Of a stretch of 64,000 bases of DNA, positions 1 through 12,400 are shown piece after piece. The position numbers and the translations under genes are program-made. Under the pieces are notes generated by a model. That model saw only the letters and a list, made by a program, of their open reading frames with translations. It was not told the DNA's origin and did no database searches. Source of the stretch: Cucumis sativus (Eukaryota; Streptophyta; Magnoliopsida; Cucurbitales; Cucurbitaceae); NCBI RefSeq assembly GCF_000004075.3, contig NC_026660.2, positions 28,399,498-28,463,497 of the forward strand, read 5' to 3'. Positions within the stretch are counted from its first letter, which is position 1, and every line of letters starts with the position of its first letter.

Positions 1-3000
1 AATTATATTTTTGGTTGAATCTATTTGTTATAGAATAAAATAAAGAATAAATAAAATAATAATAATAGTGTAACAAAAGCTGGTGTGAATTGATATACCT
101 AAAACAATAAGGTTTAGATTCGAATTTGTTCGTCCCAATTTGAACTACAAAATAAAGGATAAATTGGAAGATTAGGTTCATTCCCCCAAATCGTTGAATA
201 AATCCTTTTTTTCTTTCTCTCCTTCTTCTTTTGTGAGAAAAATAATTCAATAATTATTGTAATTTGATTTTTCGTTTTTAGATTGGCCTAATCTAATATT
301 TCTCTTTTGTGTGAACGTAGTGAAATAGTTGAGTAAATATTATTTAACATTTTTAAAGCATTTATTGGCATTCAATTTATAAAATTTGAAAATGCATTTA
401 CATGTTTTTTTTTTCCTGCAAAAGTTACAATTAATATTAAAATTAAAGTGACTTCATTCATGATTTATAACTTCTAATTTCCAACTTTATACAAACTACT
501 AGGTTTTAACGTATCTGTATATGTACCAAAACAAATTTTAGTACAAAGTCGATGGACCGAAACGTTACTCTAACTTTACTTCAATGTTTCAATTAATTCA
601 ACTCATAGATTTATGAGTATGCATTGTCTTGGCAATTGTGTTTTACTTATTTTGTCTCTTGTAATTGTGATTTTGACAAAGTTTTCAATACGTTATGTGA
701 ATTTAACGTTATGTTTGTGTGATCAATTTATCTCATTTTATAGGAAGAAAAAAAAAAGAAAAGAATAATAGGTGAATGAAAAATCGCACAAAACCATTCA
801 AAAGATGTAAACTTTTCTATAACTTTTATCTCTTTCTAAAAGTTGTTTAGTATCAACATTTTTGGTATGTGAAGTACTACTTTTACCTTCGATATTAAAT
901 GTGTTTGTCTTTTGTATTACATACTAAATTTTTATTGCAATTTCATTCGCGAAAATTTAAAGTTGTTTAAAACCAAAACTCCTTCAACGTTTTGTTTATT
1001 TTACAAGTACGGTTATAAAGAACGCAAAAAGTTAAATAAAAATGAATGATCATTTAGTTAAAATGAAGTTGCAAGACAAAAATATGTAAAAACAATAAAT
1101 ATCCCAAAAAAGGGATTACTGACATCAACGTACGGTGATGAACATCATCACATGCGGTCACTGACATAAGCATAAGCAATGGTTACATTAGAAAAAAGTA
1201 TGATGATGTAAGTAATTGCATACGTTGATTATGTATGCGATCACACTTTTTATGATAAGTTTGTTTTGTTATATCTTTGTCGATAGAGTCCCGTTTTAAC
1301 TAAATGACCATTCAATTTTATACCATTCAATTTTTTTTTTTTTTTTTTGTATTCTTCAACTATGCTTTAAAGAGACGTAGGTAATAAAAGGGAAAAGAAC
1401 ATTTAATATAGAGGATAAAATTAGTATTGCTCGTACCAAAAGTATATATAACAAAAACAAGTTTTTAAAAAGAATTCAACGTAGAGAAGTTTTCGGTTTT
1501 GGGGTCAAGTTGTACAATATTTAAAGGTAGAGTGTCCGTGGGTTGGATTTAACTAAACTAATCCAAAAGTTACATCGTTTCAAAGACTAATAGTTAAATT
1601 CTTAACTTGGGATTGGTTGTACTAACAAACAAATAACAAAGTGAATAACACAATACCAATATGTATATCAATGTAATATACAAACATACATAGACACACC
1701 CAAATCCCAATCACATTGAAATCTCAGAACATTCCTATTCTACGTTTGAAGATTGAAGATTGAAGATTGAAGATTTTCCCCATCTGATACCTACGCCCAG
1801 GAAGACATGTGAGCAAAAGACTAAAAAGTCTCCACCTTTTTCCCCCCCTTTTTCTCGTGAGGAGTTTACTTTCTAATCTTCAATTATTTTTCGTTTGAAG
1901 AAGTTTTATAATCTTTAATAATTAATTGTGACACATTTAAAAGACTTACATAAATTATAATTCAATTATTTAAGTAAAAGCAAACAAAATTCTCAATAAA
2001 TAACAATTTGTTTTGCCGGAAAATACTCTGTTAAAACAAACTGTTGAGATGATCCACTCCGTTGAAGAGGGAGCGTTTCAATTGCAAGAGTTTTGTTTTA
2101 TTATCACCAAGCATTTATATTCTTTCTTAATTCTTTTTTTAGGAGAATTTAAAGGACTTGTTTTTGTAATTAAGATTAGATAACAAACCAGAGAAAAAAA
2201 TGATTGGCCTCAGATAATCTTCATCTCTACTATTACTATCTGTTTGTATTTTTTTTTTTTCTTTTTTTTGCTTTGAAGAAGACCCACTTCAACTCTCTCT
2301 CTTTTTCCACTCTCTTTGTTCTCTGCTGCTTCTGCATGTCTTTCTTCTCAACTCACAACCAAATTTATGGTAAGTTTCATATTATTTTTCTGGGGTCTTA
2401 TGAGTTTTTGTTACACGTATTTGATAACTTATCTAATACTATTTGGATAAACTCTTATCGTATTTTCCAAATTTGGGATATGGGGAATTTCAATTCTTTC
2501 GCATTTAAGTGTCCAGAACTTCACAGAAATCTTAACCCAATTGGGAAATTACATATTTACACCTATCTTTCGTTTATATAAACTTCCATTGCCCACCATT
2601 GTTGAGTGGATCGATAAACTAAATCAGGAACCCCACATGCACTTTATGCTTCTGCTTTCAAAAGGTGAGCTCTTTCTAATCATCTGTTTCTCCTTCAGTG
2701 TGGCAATGGAAAACTTTTTTGGCTGTTTTAATTTACATTTTTCCCTTTTTGGAACGTTTGATTCATTTGATTCTTGGTTCAGGACTCCGTTTTTTATTCA
2801 TCTGAATTCCAATTCTCGATCATCGATAAACGATCGGTTGAAAATTTTAGATGATGATTGATTTTACTATCGTTTGTTTGTTTGTTTTTTTTTTTTTTTG
2901 TAACGGATGCAAAATAGTCAATTTATAATAATTCAAATTTCAAACATGGTATCAGTCACGAAGATCGATATTCTTAGAGATTCCAGCAATTTTCTGTTAT

Positions 3001-3127
3001 TAAAATTGAATTTTTCTTTTTTCTTTTTTCCAGTTTTCTTTGTTTGTTAAGAACATTAAGGTTCAGCCATCTTTATAAACATCTGGAGTAAGTTACAGAC
3101 TCAACCATTTGAAGAAAGCCATTCAAA
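1..3127. other. Intergenic DNA and 5' leader region upstream of the inositol transporter
   Basis: No coding sequence is supported here. The stretch is AT-rich with poly-T runs (about 1330-1348 and 2890-2899). It holds a MITE candidate (1040-1325, separate entry) and four copies of the 7-mer GAAGATT at about 1748-1775. A splice-like donor (ATG|GTAAGT near 2370) and an acceptor (TTTTTTCCAG ending near 3034) suggest an intron in the 5' leader of the downstream gene. The open frames near 2204 and 2541 lie in or beside this leader and lack protein-like composition; the first opens on TTG rather than ATG. Confidence 0.5.
1040..1325. mobile_element. MITE candidate with about 25-bp inverted ends
   Basis: The left end (about 1040-1062, core TGAATGATCATTTAGTTAA) is nearly the reverse complement of the right end (about 1296-1322, core TTAACTAAATGACCATTCA), with one mismatch over the core. 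The roughly 285-bp body has no ORF. This is the layout of a miniature inverted-repeat transposable element. A clean target-site duplication was not visible, so the superfamily is not assigned. It could also be a chance inverted repeat in AT-rich DNA, but the GC-containing core makes that less likely. Confidence 0.4.
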
Positions 3128-5607
3128 ATGGTGGAAGGAGGTGCTGCAAAGGCAGACAAGGCAGAGTTTTCAGAATGTTGGCAAACAACATGGAAGACGC
3201 CTTACATTATGCGCCTCGCTTTGTCTGCTGGAATCGGTGGTCTCCTCTTTGGATACGACACTGGTAAATCCCAACCCCAATTGCCTTATTGTTTGAATCA
3301 TGTCGAGGAAAACGTACGTAGCGTGATGTTAATTTTATATTTGGTATTGTATTGCAGGTGTGATCTCTGGGGCTATGCTCTACATTAAAGAGGACTTTGA
3401 AGTTGTTGACAGGAAAACATGGCTGCAGGCAAGTTACTTTTAGGCTCAAGTATTTGGTGGTTAATGTCTCTTTAAAATAGTTCTTGTTTTCACCATTTTG
3501 TTTATCGATTATATATACAGGAAACCATTGTAAGTATGGCTGTAGCAGGTGCAATTGTGGGTGCTGCAATTGGTGGTTGGATGAACGATAAATTTGGTAG
3601 AAAAAAGTCGATTCTAGTTGCTGATGTTGTGTTCTTTCTCGGTGCAATTGTCATGGCTGTTGCTCCCTTTCCTGGATTCATTATCGTTGGGAGACTTATA
3701 GTCGGTTTTGGAGTTGGAATGGCATCCATGACTGCTCCTCTTTACATATCAGAAGCTTCCCCTGCTAGAATCAGGGGTGCTCTTGTTAGTACTAATGGGT
3801 TGCTAATTACCGGAGGACAATTTATTTCCTATCTAATCAACCTGGCATTCACTAAGGTAAAATGAACCTTCCTTTCTGATGGTTAAAAAGTTATGAAGTG
3901 TGAATTTTATGTTCTTATTTTGAAGTTTTGAGTTTGTATCTATCCGTGTGCAGACAAAGTTAACATGGCGTCTAATGCTTGGAGTAGCAGGACTTCCTGC
4001 TGTGGTTCAATTTGTTTTAATGCTCTCACTGCCTGAATCTCCTAGGTGGCTATACAGACGGGTAATGTTTGAAAAATGCTACCACTCTTTTTCCTTTGAG
4101 CTTCTCAAATAAGAGTTATCTAACTGTTTTAGGAGCGTTTAATCCATCAACTTGATAATTTGAAGTAAAATAACCCAACTTCACCACCTTCAAAAGTGTT
4201 CTGTACATTTATCAAGAAAATTCAGCTTCGATAGATAACTTCCTAATTCCAACCAAACAACTCTACAACCCCAAACATGCACTTATTGTTTGGGCTTCTT
4301 AACTTCAAGAACTTAGTGCTCCGATCACCCATTTAAGTTTCTCAATCATTTGGGTTTCTTTGTCAGTGTATATTAGTAGTGTTTGTGAGTAAAAGTTCTT
4401 ATGGACTAGTAGTGATTAGCTTACTGACACTCATTTTTCCTGACGATCAGGACAAAGTAGATGAAGCAAGAGCCATATTGGAAAAGATATATCCTGCCAA
4501 TCAAGTTGATGAAGAGATGAGATTGTTGCATGAATCTGTGGAATCAGAAAAGACAGAAGAAGGTGCAATTGGAGATGGTAGTATAATAGCCAAAGTTAAA
4601 GGTGCTTTGAGTAGCCAAGTTGTTCGAAGAGGGCTCTGGGCCGGGATCATCGTCCAAGTAGCCCAGCAGTTCTGTGGTATTAACACTGTCATGTATTACA
4701 GTCCAACAATCATGCAGTTTGCTGGATATGCTTCTAATACAACAGCCATGGCGCTATCTCTTGTTACATCGTTTCTCAATGCCGCTGGCACCGTTGTCAG
4801 CATGCTTACAGTTGACAGATATGGAAGAAGACGAATTATGATCATCTCGATGATTGGAATTATCGTTTGCCTTGTGGTATTGGCTGGAGTGTTCTTCCAA
4901 TCTGCTAGCCATGCTCCATCCATCGACGCCTTGGAATCTACTCACTTTGGAAGTAACTCTACCTGTCCAGCCTATGTCTCAGCTCCAGATGCATCTTCAT
5001 GGAACTGCATGTCATGTTTGAAACAAAAATGTGGTTTCTGTGCCAATGGAGATAATGAGGTATAAAAACAAAAACTTTTTTTCCTTTTCTTATTGCTTTA
5101 GTTCTCACTCTAACAGAAACTCACATAATGAAATATCAGTATCTCCCTGGAGCCTGCTTAGATTTAACAAAGAATGTGAGGGGCGAATGTCGGTCAAACC
5201 GACGAGTATGGTTCACAGAAGGCTGCCCAAGCAAGATTGGCTTCTTAGCCGTGGTGGTGATGGGGCTTTACATAATTTCATATGCACCAGGAATGGGAAC
5301 AGTACCATGGGTGTTGAACTCAGAGATTTACCCACTGAGATACAGAGGAACTGGAGGAGGAATTGCTGCAGTTTCAAATTGGGTATCAAATCTGATAGTA
5401 AGTCAAACATTTTTAACATTAGTGGAGACTCTTGGGGCAGCTGGTACGTTCCTGCTGTTTGCAGGATTCTCACTCCTTGGATTAGTTGGTATATATTTCT
5501 TGGTACCTGAAACTAAAGGATTGCAATTCGAAGAGGTTGAAGAACTGCTCAAGCAAGGGAAGAAGTATAAGAGTAGTAAAGGGCAGAAGGAAGTTTCGGC
5601 ACAATGA
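3128..5607 (+). CDS. INT4: Inositol transporter, INT4-like (MFS sugar porter)
   Basis: Encodes a 575-residue proton/myo-inositol symporter of the major facilitator superfamily, expected in the plasma membrane (AtINT4 is about 582 residues). Exons: 3128-3263, 3358-3428, 3521-3856, 3954-4061, 4451-5059, 5140-5607. The N-terminus ([18 protein letters not shown]) matches INT4 rather than INT1 or INT2. Visible family marks are the first-helix [10 protein letters not shown], the sugar-porter [10 protein letters not shown], the VDRYGRRR loop, and PETKG near the C-terminus. The Cys-rich segment [14 protein letters not shown], closed by PGAC in the next exon, is the extracellular PSI-type loop of INT2/INT4. 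The start has no competing upstream ATG in frame. Intron 2 begins GC instead of GT (CAG|GCAAGT); using it restores the family sequence [13 protein letters not shown]. The neighbour on the other strand converges on it. Identification is firm; the choice of INT4 over a close paralogue rests on remembered sequences. Confidence 0.95.
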
Positions 5608-6920
5608 TTCTCTAGTTTTTAATCATCTAATATAACTTTACCATCTTCAGCAGACTTGACGTAAAACTTTTATTTAAATACACTTAAATGTTTCTGTTGG
5701 TACTAATCATGAGAAACTTTTGGTAAGTTGAAATAAATTGTGGACGACAGCGATGCATGATTGGTTATAATTTATTATTAACTTTATCCCACTAGCAACT
5801 CTCTTGCTTTATTGTCCTAGTTGGGGTTTCATTGTTTGTTTTTCACTTTCGATATAGTGAAATGTCGAGAGAGTATTAAATTAACTCAGTACGAAAGGAA
5901 AAAGGAAAGAATTGAAAGATGAACTGTGGAGAACCTTTTGTTTGCTTTAGATGAAAGGAAAGGAAAGGAAAGAGAGGCCGTTCTAATACAGCTCAACTAA
6001 CGTTAAAAGAAATAAAATATAACAATAAGGAGCCACATACAGAGAGAGAGAGAGAGAGATGGGGAGAGTTTTAGGGGTGCCCTTCAAATAAAGGACACCG
6101 ACAGTTGTTGGGTGGTGTAAAAAATTGGATTTTTGAATAGAAATAGGAAAATGATGAAACAGCACAGCAAGCAGCGGCAGGACAAAAACATACATACCTG
6201 CTCTGCCAACTAATAATTCACCCCAAAACGACAAACGACAAGACGCAGTAAGAGACTAAAAACCCTACAAAATATTTCTAAATCTATGGTGGGGCATCCT
6301 CACCACAGCTTCCGCCCTTCTCCTGAGATGATGATGACGTTCATCTGTGTGTTCATGCCATTGCAAGTAGCCAAGGTACAGATATTTCTTACCAAAGTCA
6401 TATACATAAGAAACATATTTTTCTTCGGACCATTGAACTCAGTAAATCACAATTAAAGGTGAAGAAAAAGAGAGATTAACAAGAGTTGGATATCCAACAC
6501 ACTGGATTATACAAAATCTGTGCAATTCCCAGCTTTAATATGTAAGAAACAAGAAGATGAGTTCCACAGAATTTGGGTTCTTCACCCATACAAGACACAC
6601 AACCACCAATCAGAATTTCATCAAATCCCCAAACCCAGAAAATCAAACCAAGTGATATTACACTATTTAGTAAATCGGAATGTCATTAAAAAGGATATCC
6701 CAGAACCTAGTTAAAAATCATACTTCTTCTTCTCTAACCGTCAGTTTTTGGCTTTACTAACTGCACTACTAACTTCATTCTACAATCTTCATTCTTCCAA
6801 CATTCTCAACCACGCTGTACAAACCATCAAAAAAACCACTCCCTATATACAGCAACCACGATACCACTACTACTTAATAATACAATTACCTCCTAAAAAA
6901 CACCCATCTCAGGCCAATTG
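5608..6920. other. Convergent intergenic region (3' ends of INT4 and ARM genes)
   Basis: Holds the 3' UTRs of two convergent genes. A perfect (AG)n microsatellite lies at 6041-6059. A GC-richer patch at about 6286-6370 carries a 56-codon ATG frame (6286-6456, +) whose start is Pro/His/Met-rich. I see no homology and do not call it a gene. Confidence 0.5.
6041..6059. repeat. (AG)n microsatellite
   Basis: Nineteen bases of uninterrupted AG dinucleotide between the two convergent genes. Likely length-polymorphic. Confidence 0.9.
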
Positions 6921-8398
6921 TTAAGGACTTGATGAGGATGCAACTTGTCTTGGTTCTCTTAGATACCCCAGAAGCGTTTCTGCCTGCAAAAATTAACAAT
7001 TTTTCATTAGTGTTCATTTCATAGAATCAGTTAACAAAAAATCGTGTAAAAATTGATGACTAATCAGTTTTCGGTAATCACCTTATGCTTTGCTCGAACG
7101 CTTCCAGTCTGAGAAAGTGCAACTAATGGGGGAATTCCACCTTCGCTGACGAGCAACCCTCGATTTCTCACACTCTCAACACACAATTGCAATAGTGTCA
7201 ACACTGCAAATTCTTTCCCTTTCAACGACCCATCTTCAATTGCTTCTACAAGCGCAGCAATTCCACCCTCTTCCACAATCGCATCCTTTCCCTCTTGAAT
7301 CCCAGCCAGGCTACTCAGAACCACCATCGCCTTCTCTGCTAAACCCGTACCTTGCTCTGCTACTAGCGCCACCAATGGCTTCACAGCTCCAGCAGTGACG
7401 GCCCGCTCCTTATTCGGTTTGATCGAGCAAAGCTTATAGAGCGTCGTGAGCGCGTCCTTCTTCCCTCTATTCGATCCATTCAGTAGTAAAGATACCAGTG
7501 GTGGAATGGCCCCGCAAACCCCAATCGAAGTTTTGTTTTCCTCCAACAAAGCAAGGCTCATCAAAGCACACGCCGCATTCTGTTTCGAAGTTTCCGTACC
7601 GGTTTTGAGCGCATAAACCAGCGACTTCACGGCTCCAGCATTCGTGATAATAACTTTATTAGACTCATGGAGAGAGAGATTCAGCAAGGCAGTTACGGCG
7701 TGCTCTTGTGTCCATGGATCGGTAGATCGAAGCAAAGGAATTAAAGCAGGAACAGCCCCAGACTCCCCAATGAGAACCCGATTATCAGACCGATTCTTCG
7801 CCAGAAGCCTCAGTTTAGCCGCCGCAGATCGCTTGACCGCAATTGACGAAGATTGAAGCCCATCGATACAGATCTTAACAGTCGGCTGTAGATCTTCAGG
7901 CGAAATACTCTCAATAATCTCAGTGGAGAAATTCTCTCTCTGCAAAAACCCTAAACAGGGTTCAGGCTCCGGGTCACCATCCTCACCTTCTCGTTGAGGA
8001 ACAACCGCCATAGAAGGTAAACTTGCAAGTCTCTGCAATTCTCCAGAAATATCACTACTACAAGCGGAGAAATCACTGAAAGCATGAGAAAGTTCAAGAA
8101 AATCCTGTTCCTGTTCAGAAGATTGCTTAGACCATTTAGGGCTACGCGATGCCAACTCGCCAAGTCTCAAGTCGATGACAGAATCGGTGAGATTTTCAGA
8201 GACACAGCCGGATTTAGCAGCGACAGAGCCATTAAAGGTACAACTATTATCATCTTGAAAGAAATTAGAACGAATAGTACGCATAGAACGGCCAATGTTC
8301 CTGCTGATTTTACTGGAAGTAGTAGAGGATGGACTATAACAATTTCTGGTCAAAGGAAAGCGATTAGAAGTGGAATGAGAATCTTCAAGCGACACCAT
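6921..8398 (-). CDS. Armadillo-repeat protein (ARM-only, U-box-4-like family)
   Basis: Encodes 459 residues in two exons: 8398-7082 and 6983-6921, the last coding only about 20 residues ending ASSSSP. Residues 1 to about 165 are Ser-rich and probably disordered, including [11 protein letters not shown], a motif shared with Arabidopsis At4g16490. From about residue 165 to the end lie consecutive ARM repeats, recognisable by recurring [19 protein letters not shown] and GGIPPLVAL. No U-box is present, so it is not itself an E3 ligase; ARM-only relatives act as protein-binding scaffolds. The ATG at 8398 is used, because the codon two positions upstream is TTG. The 5' leader on the sense strand is CT-rich (repeats at 8526-8556). 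The molecular partner cannot be told from sequence. Confidence 0.93.
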
Positions 8399-8525
8399 TT
8401 CCAAAACTGGAAAGAAAAAATCTCAGTTGAAAGGCGTAGAAGAATTTGATTAAGAGTTTTGTTTATGGGGAAATTATCATGGCCGGAGAAGAAGGAATGT
8501 GATAGGAGGAAGGGAAGCGGAGGGG

Positions 8526-8556
8526 GGGGGAGAGAAGAGAAGAGAAGAGAAGAGAG
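8526..8556. repeat. Purine tract with (AAGAG)n pentanucleotide repeat
   Basis: A G-run followed by several AAGAG units. On the sense strand of the ARM gene this reads as a pyrimidine-rich CTCTT tract, as is common in plant 5' leaders. Confidence 0.7.
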
Positions 8557-9036
8557 GTATATTTGGTTTATGGTAATGAGTGTTGCATTTAGTATGGAAT
8601 CTTTCAATCTTTGGTTTCGATAGATAGAGCTGCGAGGGTTTGTATGGTTGGAATGGTCACAGACGATTTTAATAACGGAAAGTTGGGCCACCCTCTTATC
8701 TCATCCCACTCATCTTCACCATCCATTTGTGCAAACTGGAGGGTCAGATGTGACAACCGTCGCACCTTCTTCCCCTACTTTCATCTTTGCCCTTAAACAC
8801 ACACACCTCTCTCTCTCTCTCTCTTTGTGGGGTATGGATTCCCTCCTGTGGGACCGTCGGCAACTCACCAAAACCGGCGTCGTTTCCTTCCCACCAATTA
8901 CAATTACAATCACAATTACAACAACTACCCATATAATCACCTTTCATTTATAATCATTTTAGACCCTAGGGACGGACTACGGTTCACAACTTCCACATAC
9001 ACATACACACAGTTTAGCTTTAGCTTATGGGGTCTT

Positions 9037-9227
9037 ACGTGGCAGAATCGCGTCTGGGAGTTTACGACAATAGTCAGCGTACAGCTGTAACCTTAGCTGT
9101 GAAACTAACACGTGTTCGTTCTTCCGATACGCCCTACCCGATCCTTCCACTCCTCCTCGGTTTTTTTATTTTTTATTTTTAAGGCTCGAAGCATGCACAC
9201 GTGCCGATGAGTGGCGATGCACACGTG
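9037..9227. promoter_or_regulatory. Cluster of ACGTG / G-box (ABRE-like) elements
   Basis: Four ACGT-core sites lie within 190 bp: TACGTGGC (9037-9043 core), ACACGTGT (core 9109-9114), and two copies of GCACACGTGCC (cores 9198-9203 and 9222-9227). The last two sit in a short direct repeat, GATGCACACGTGCC-like, 24 bp apart. CACGTG palindromes bind plant bZIP and bHLH factors, and paired ABREs are typical of abscisic-acid or light response. The nearest gene start is the ARM gene at 8398 (minus), 640-830 bp away, so this is a plausible distal promoter. Function is inference. Confidence 0.6.
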
Positions 9228-9400
9228 CCCGACGGCGCAAGGAATTTTCCATCGGATAACGAGAACCCTTTTTTACTCTTTACTTCTCACTTCTCAAATC
9301 AAACACCTCCTTTTACCCCACCGCCATTCTTTAAGGGGTAACTTTTTATTTTTTATTTTTACAAAGTAGAATTTTCCATAAAGTGAAAAAGGGTAAAATT

Positions 9401-12400
9401 CTTTTACCACTTCTGAGAAAATTATTTGCAAACAATGGAGCCTCTACTCTTGTGGTCCGGACACAAATATCTTATTTATTCATTTCACTTTTTTATTTTT
9501 TAAATTATAGATAATTACATTCATGGGAAAAAGTTGTATGGACAGTGACTTGAGAGAAATTAAAGTAGTTTCGTAAAATACAACGGAAAGGGGATTAACT
9601 TGTTTATCTATATTGTGTATACATTCTAGGTCAAAAGTGTAATAGCCCAAGTGGTATGTCTATGTCTTTACATCACAATAATATGGCTGAGGTGTGCTAT
9701 TATTCACATGCACTTCTTATTATTAAACATACAGAGTCTTTTAGTTTTTCATAGTATCTATTTGCTTTCTTTACTGCTATCATCTTGTGTTTACAAACAT
9801 GATCAATTTAGTCTTACTTCTATTCTCTCTCCATATTCAACTTCAACATTCATGAATTGTACAAACTCTACTAGTTTGGGCAAGGACAAGCGCAAGCAGT
9901 ACTCTACGTTACTCTAAACTATCTTATATATATTTTTCACTTAATCTCAATCTTCTTTTATCATTGTTGGCTTGAATTATGTTATATTGTTGGTATGTTG
10001 TTCATACTATACTCCCACCCTGTCTAAAGATCCTATGAAAACAAGCATTGTATGTATTGATATACACAAAAGATGATTGTAATTTTAACAATAATGTGGC
10101 AAACTGTACGGTAAAATCATGTGATATGGTTCCGAAGGATGAACTGGATATGAACAGTTCCAATAAGATTTCATGAATAAATGAATTATTGTGGTTAATT
10201 ATAATTGTTAATCTTCACTGCAATAAAAAGAAGAGTAGTTTTTGTAAATACTTTCAAATTCTCATTACTTTAATCTCAATAATTCCATAAATGAAATGTT
10301 TTTATAATCGTGTTTAAAGTTACATAATTTAGACCATGTTTTAATTAATTAGAAAAAATATATATACTACTTACACCTTTACTTTACTGTTTAAAAGCAA
10401 ACTTTAAAAATGCCTTAAGGACTATTCTCAATAATCAACCTATCATTTGAAATTTCAAAATTTTTAAAAATAATTTTATTTTCAAAACCAAGCATCGAAA
10501 AAACACTAAATAAATAGACATCTTTTTAACATTTTTTACTTTGATTATGTTTAGAATTGATTATTATAGCTATGAAAGAAATAATAGTATATGAAATTAC
10601 CATATAATCACAAGATTATGAAATATAGTAACAATTGAGATTATTGTAGGTAGGCTAAATGTAAAAGAAAACACATATGATTTTATATTTTAGCATTAAA
10701 CTTTTTGACAAACAAATAGAACTTGTACATTTCATAAATGATCATTTTCAGAAAGCTCTCTATCTTATTATTATTTACAATATCTAAGAACAAGAGGTTA
10801 GAAAAATTAATGAAACTAATAATAAATAAAGCAGTTTTTTGTTTTCTTTTAATTGATCTTGAGGGAAACCAATAAAGATGTACTTTAATAAAATAGCGTG
10901 TTGCTGAGGTGTATTTTTGTGTATAATTATTGTTTATAACTGTTCAATACAACTATGCTTTTAAAATAAATACTATTCCCAATGTGTACGCTCTACACAG
11001 TCCAGACTATATTCATTATTATTATTATTATCATTTTTCTGTCTTTTCTTTTTCTCTTTTTCTTCTTTTAATTAATATATATATAAAAAAAAGATTTTAA
11101 GAACTTGGAAGTAAATAAAAACAAATTATTCGTACAAATATTGTATATTAAAAAGCAGCTTTTCCTTTAATTTGAATTTTAAGAAAGCTGTGTGTCTCGA
11201 ATTTCACGACCCTTCTAAGTTCCAATCCTTTTCTTTTTTTTTATTATTATTATGATATATTATATATTAAATAGATAGGCCATAAATGATGATGTTAATA
11301 ATAATAATAAACTAAGAGGAGTTTCTTGAATTAATCAATATGCATGCATATTGCCCAAACAATTAATTTAAGACCACCGGTATATATAATTAATCAATAA
11401 TCATGCTGCTTTATCTAACTTCGCTTCAAGTTTTTTAATTTATGTTTAATGTATTAATCCCTTAATTTAAAGATCTTCATTGCCAATCAAATTGATATGA
11501 ATCATATGATAATGTAGAATATAATCTCATCCTAACCAACCAAAATTTAATTTTAAAATTTTAAATATAAGGGTCTAAGCGTGAAGTTTATATTTTTTTA
11601 TTTGCTTTCATTTACATTTACATTGAATCAAATGAAATTATTTTAAAGTATATATTTTCAATAATGAAAACTATGAAAATATATTTTTGTATTTCTTAAT
11701 TCTTACTTTAAATTTAAAATTTTGAAAATAAAATTAATAAACTAATTGCACTTTGTAGAGTGCAATTATGTACAACATGACATTCATATAGTATATAATA
11801 TGAAAAATTAATAGTTATGATTTTTTTTACTTACAAATCTATGAATGATATTTGAGGTTGATTAAATAGCTGGTAATTGTTTATTTTATGAGATTATGAT
11901 TTGATTAAATATGAGAAATTGGAATTGTATACGTGGATGTAGATGGAGTTAGTAATTTATTATTTCATATGATGGGATATTAAATCATTAAATAGATATA
12001 TCCACTATACTTGACTTAATAAATGCACATTTATGTCACATCATATTTCTTCATATATTTTCTTTTCTTCTTGTTGACAAATTTTGTTGTTTATAATATT
12101 ACAACTGAACAAAGTACTGCAAATATTAAAGACCGATCAAATAAGATAGAAAGGTGAAATCAGGTAGCCCGGTCCGGTTTCCCAACAAATGGCATGTGTG
12201 ATATCATCCTCTTCATTCAATTAATTTCCCTTTACTAAAAATACACTAGAACATGTTTCTTTTCTAATTAATATCAAAATTTTAGTTATATAACAACATT
12301 TCTAAAAAATTAAATTGATAATAAAATTTACTATATTGGTAAAAAAAACATTGTTATATACTTAATTATTATTCATAAAATCTATTATAATTATTCAAAG

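Larger units (their letters stand above)
8399..9400. other. Upstream region of the ARM gene
   Basis: More GC-rich than the DNA beyond it. It contains a CT microsatellite near 8806-8823, CA-rich stretches (about 8900-9010) and the G-box cluster. Apparent reading frames at 8611-9090 overlap one another on both strands and look like composition artefacts. Confidence 0.5.

Noticed and set aside
2204-2861. Two Phe-rich frames upstream of INT4
   Set aside because: The first starts on TTG; both lie in the probable leader and its intron and lack protein features.
6286-6456. 56-codon ATG frame in the INT4/ARM convergent region
   Set aside because: No homology or motif; it runs through a likely 3' UTR. 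A C-box-like TGATGA there suggested a snoRNA, but no matching D box at proper spacing was found.
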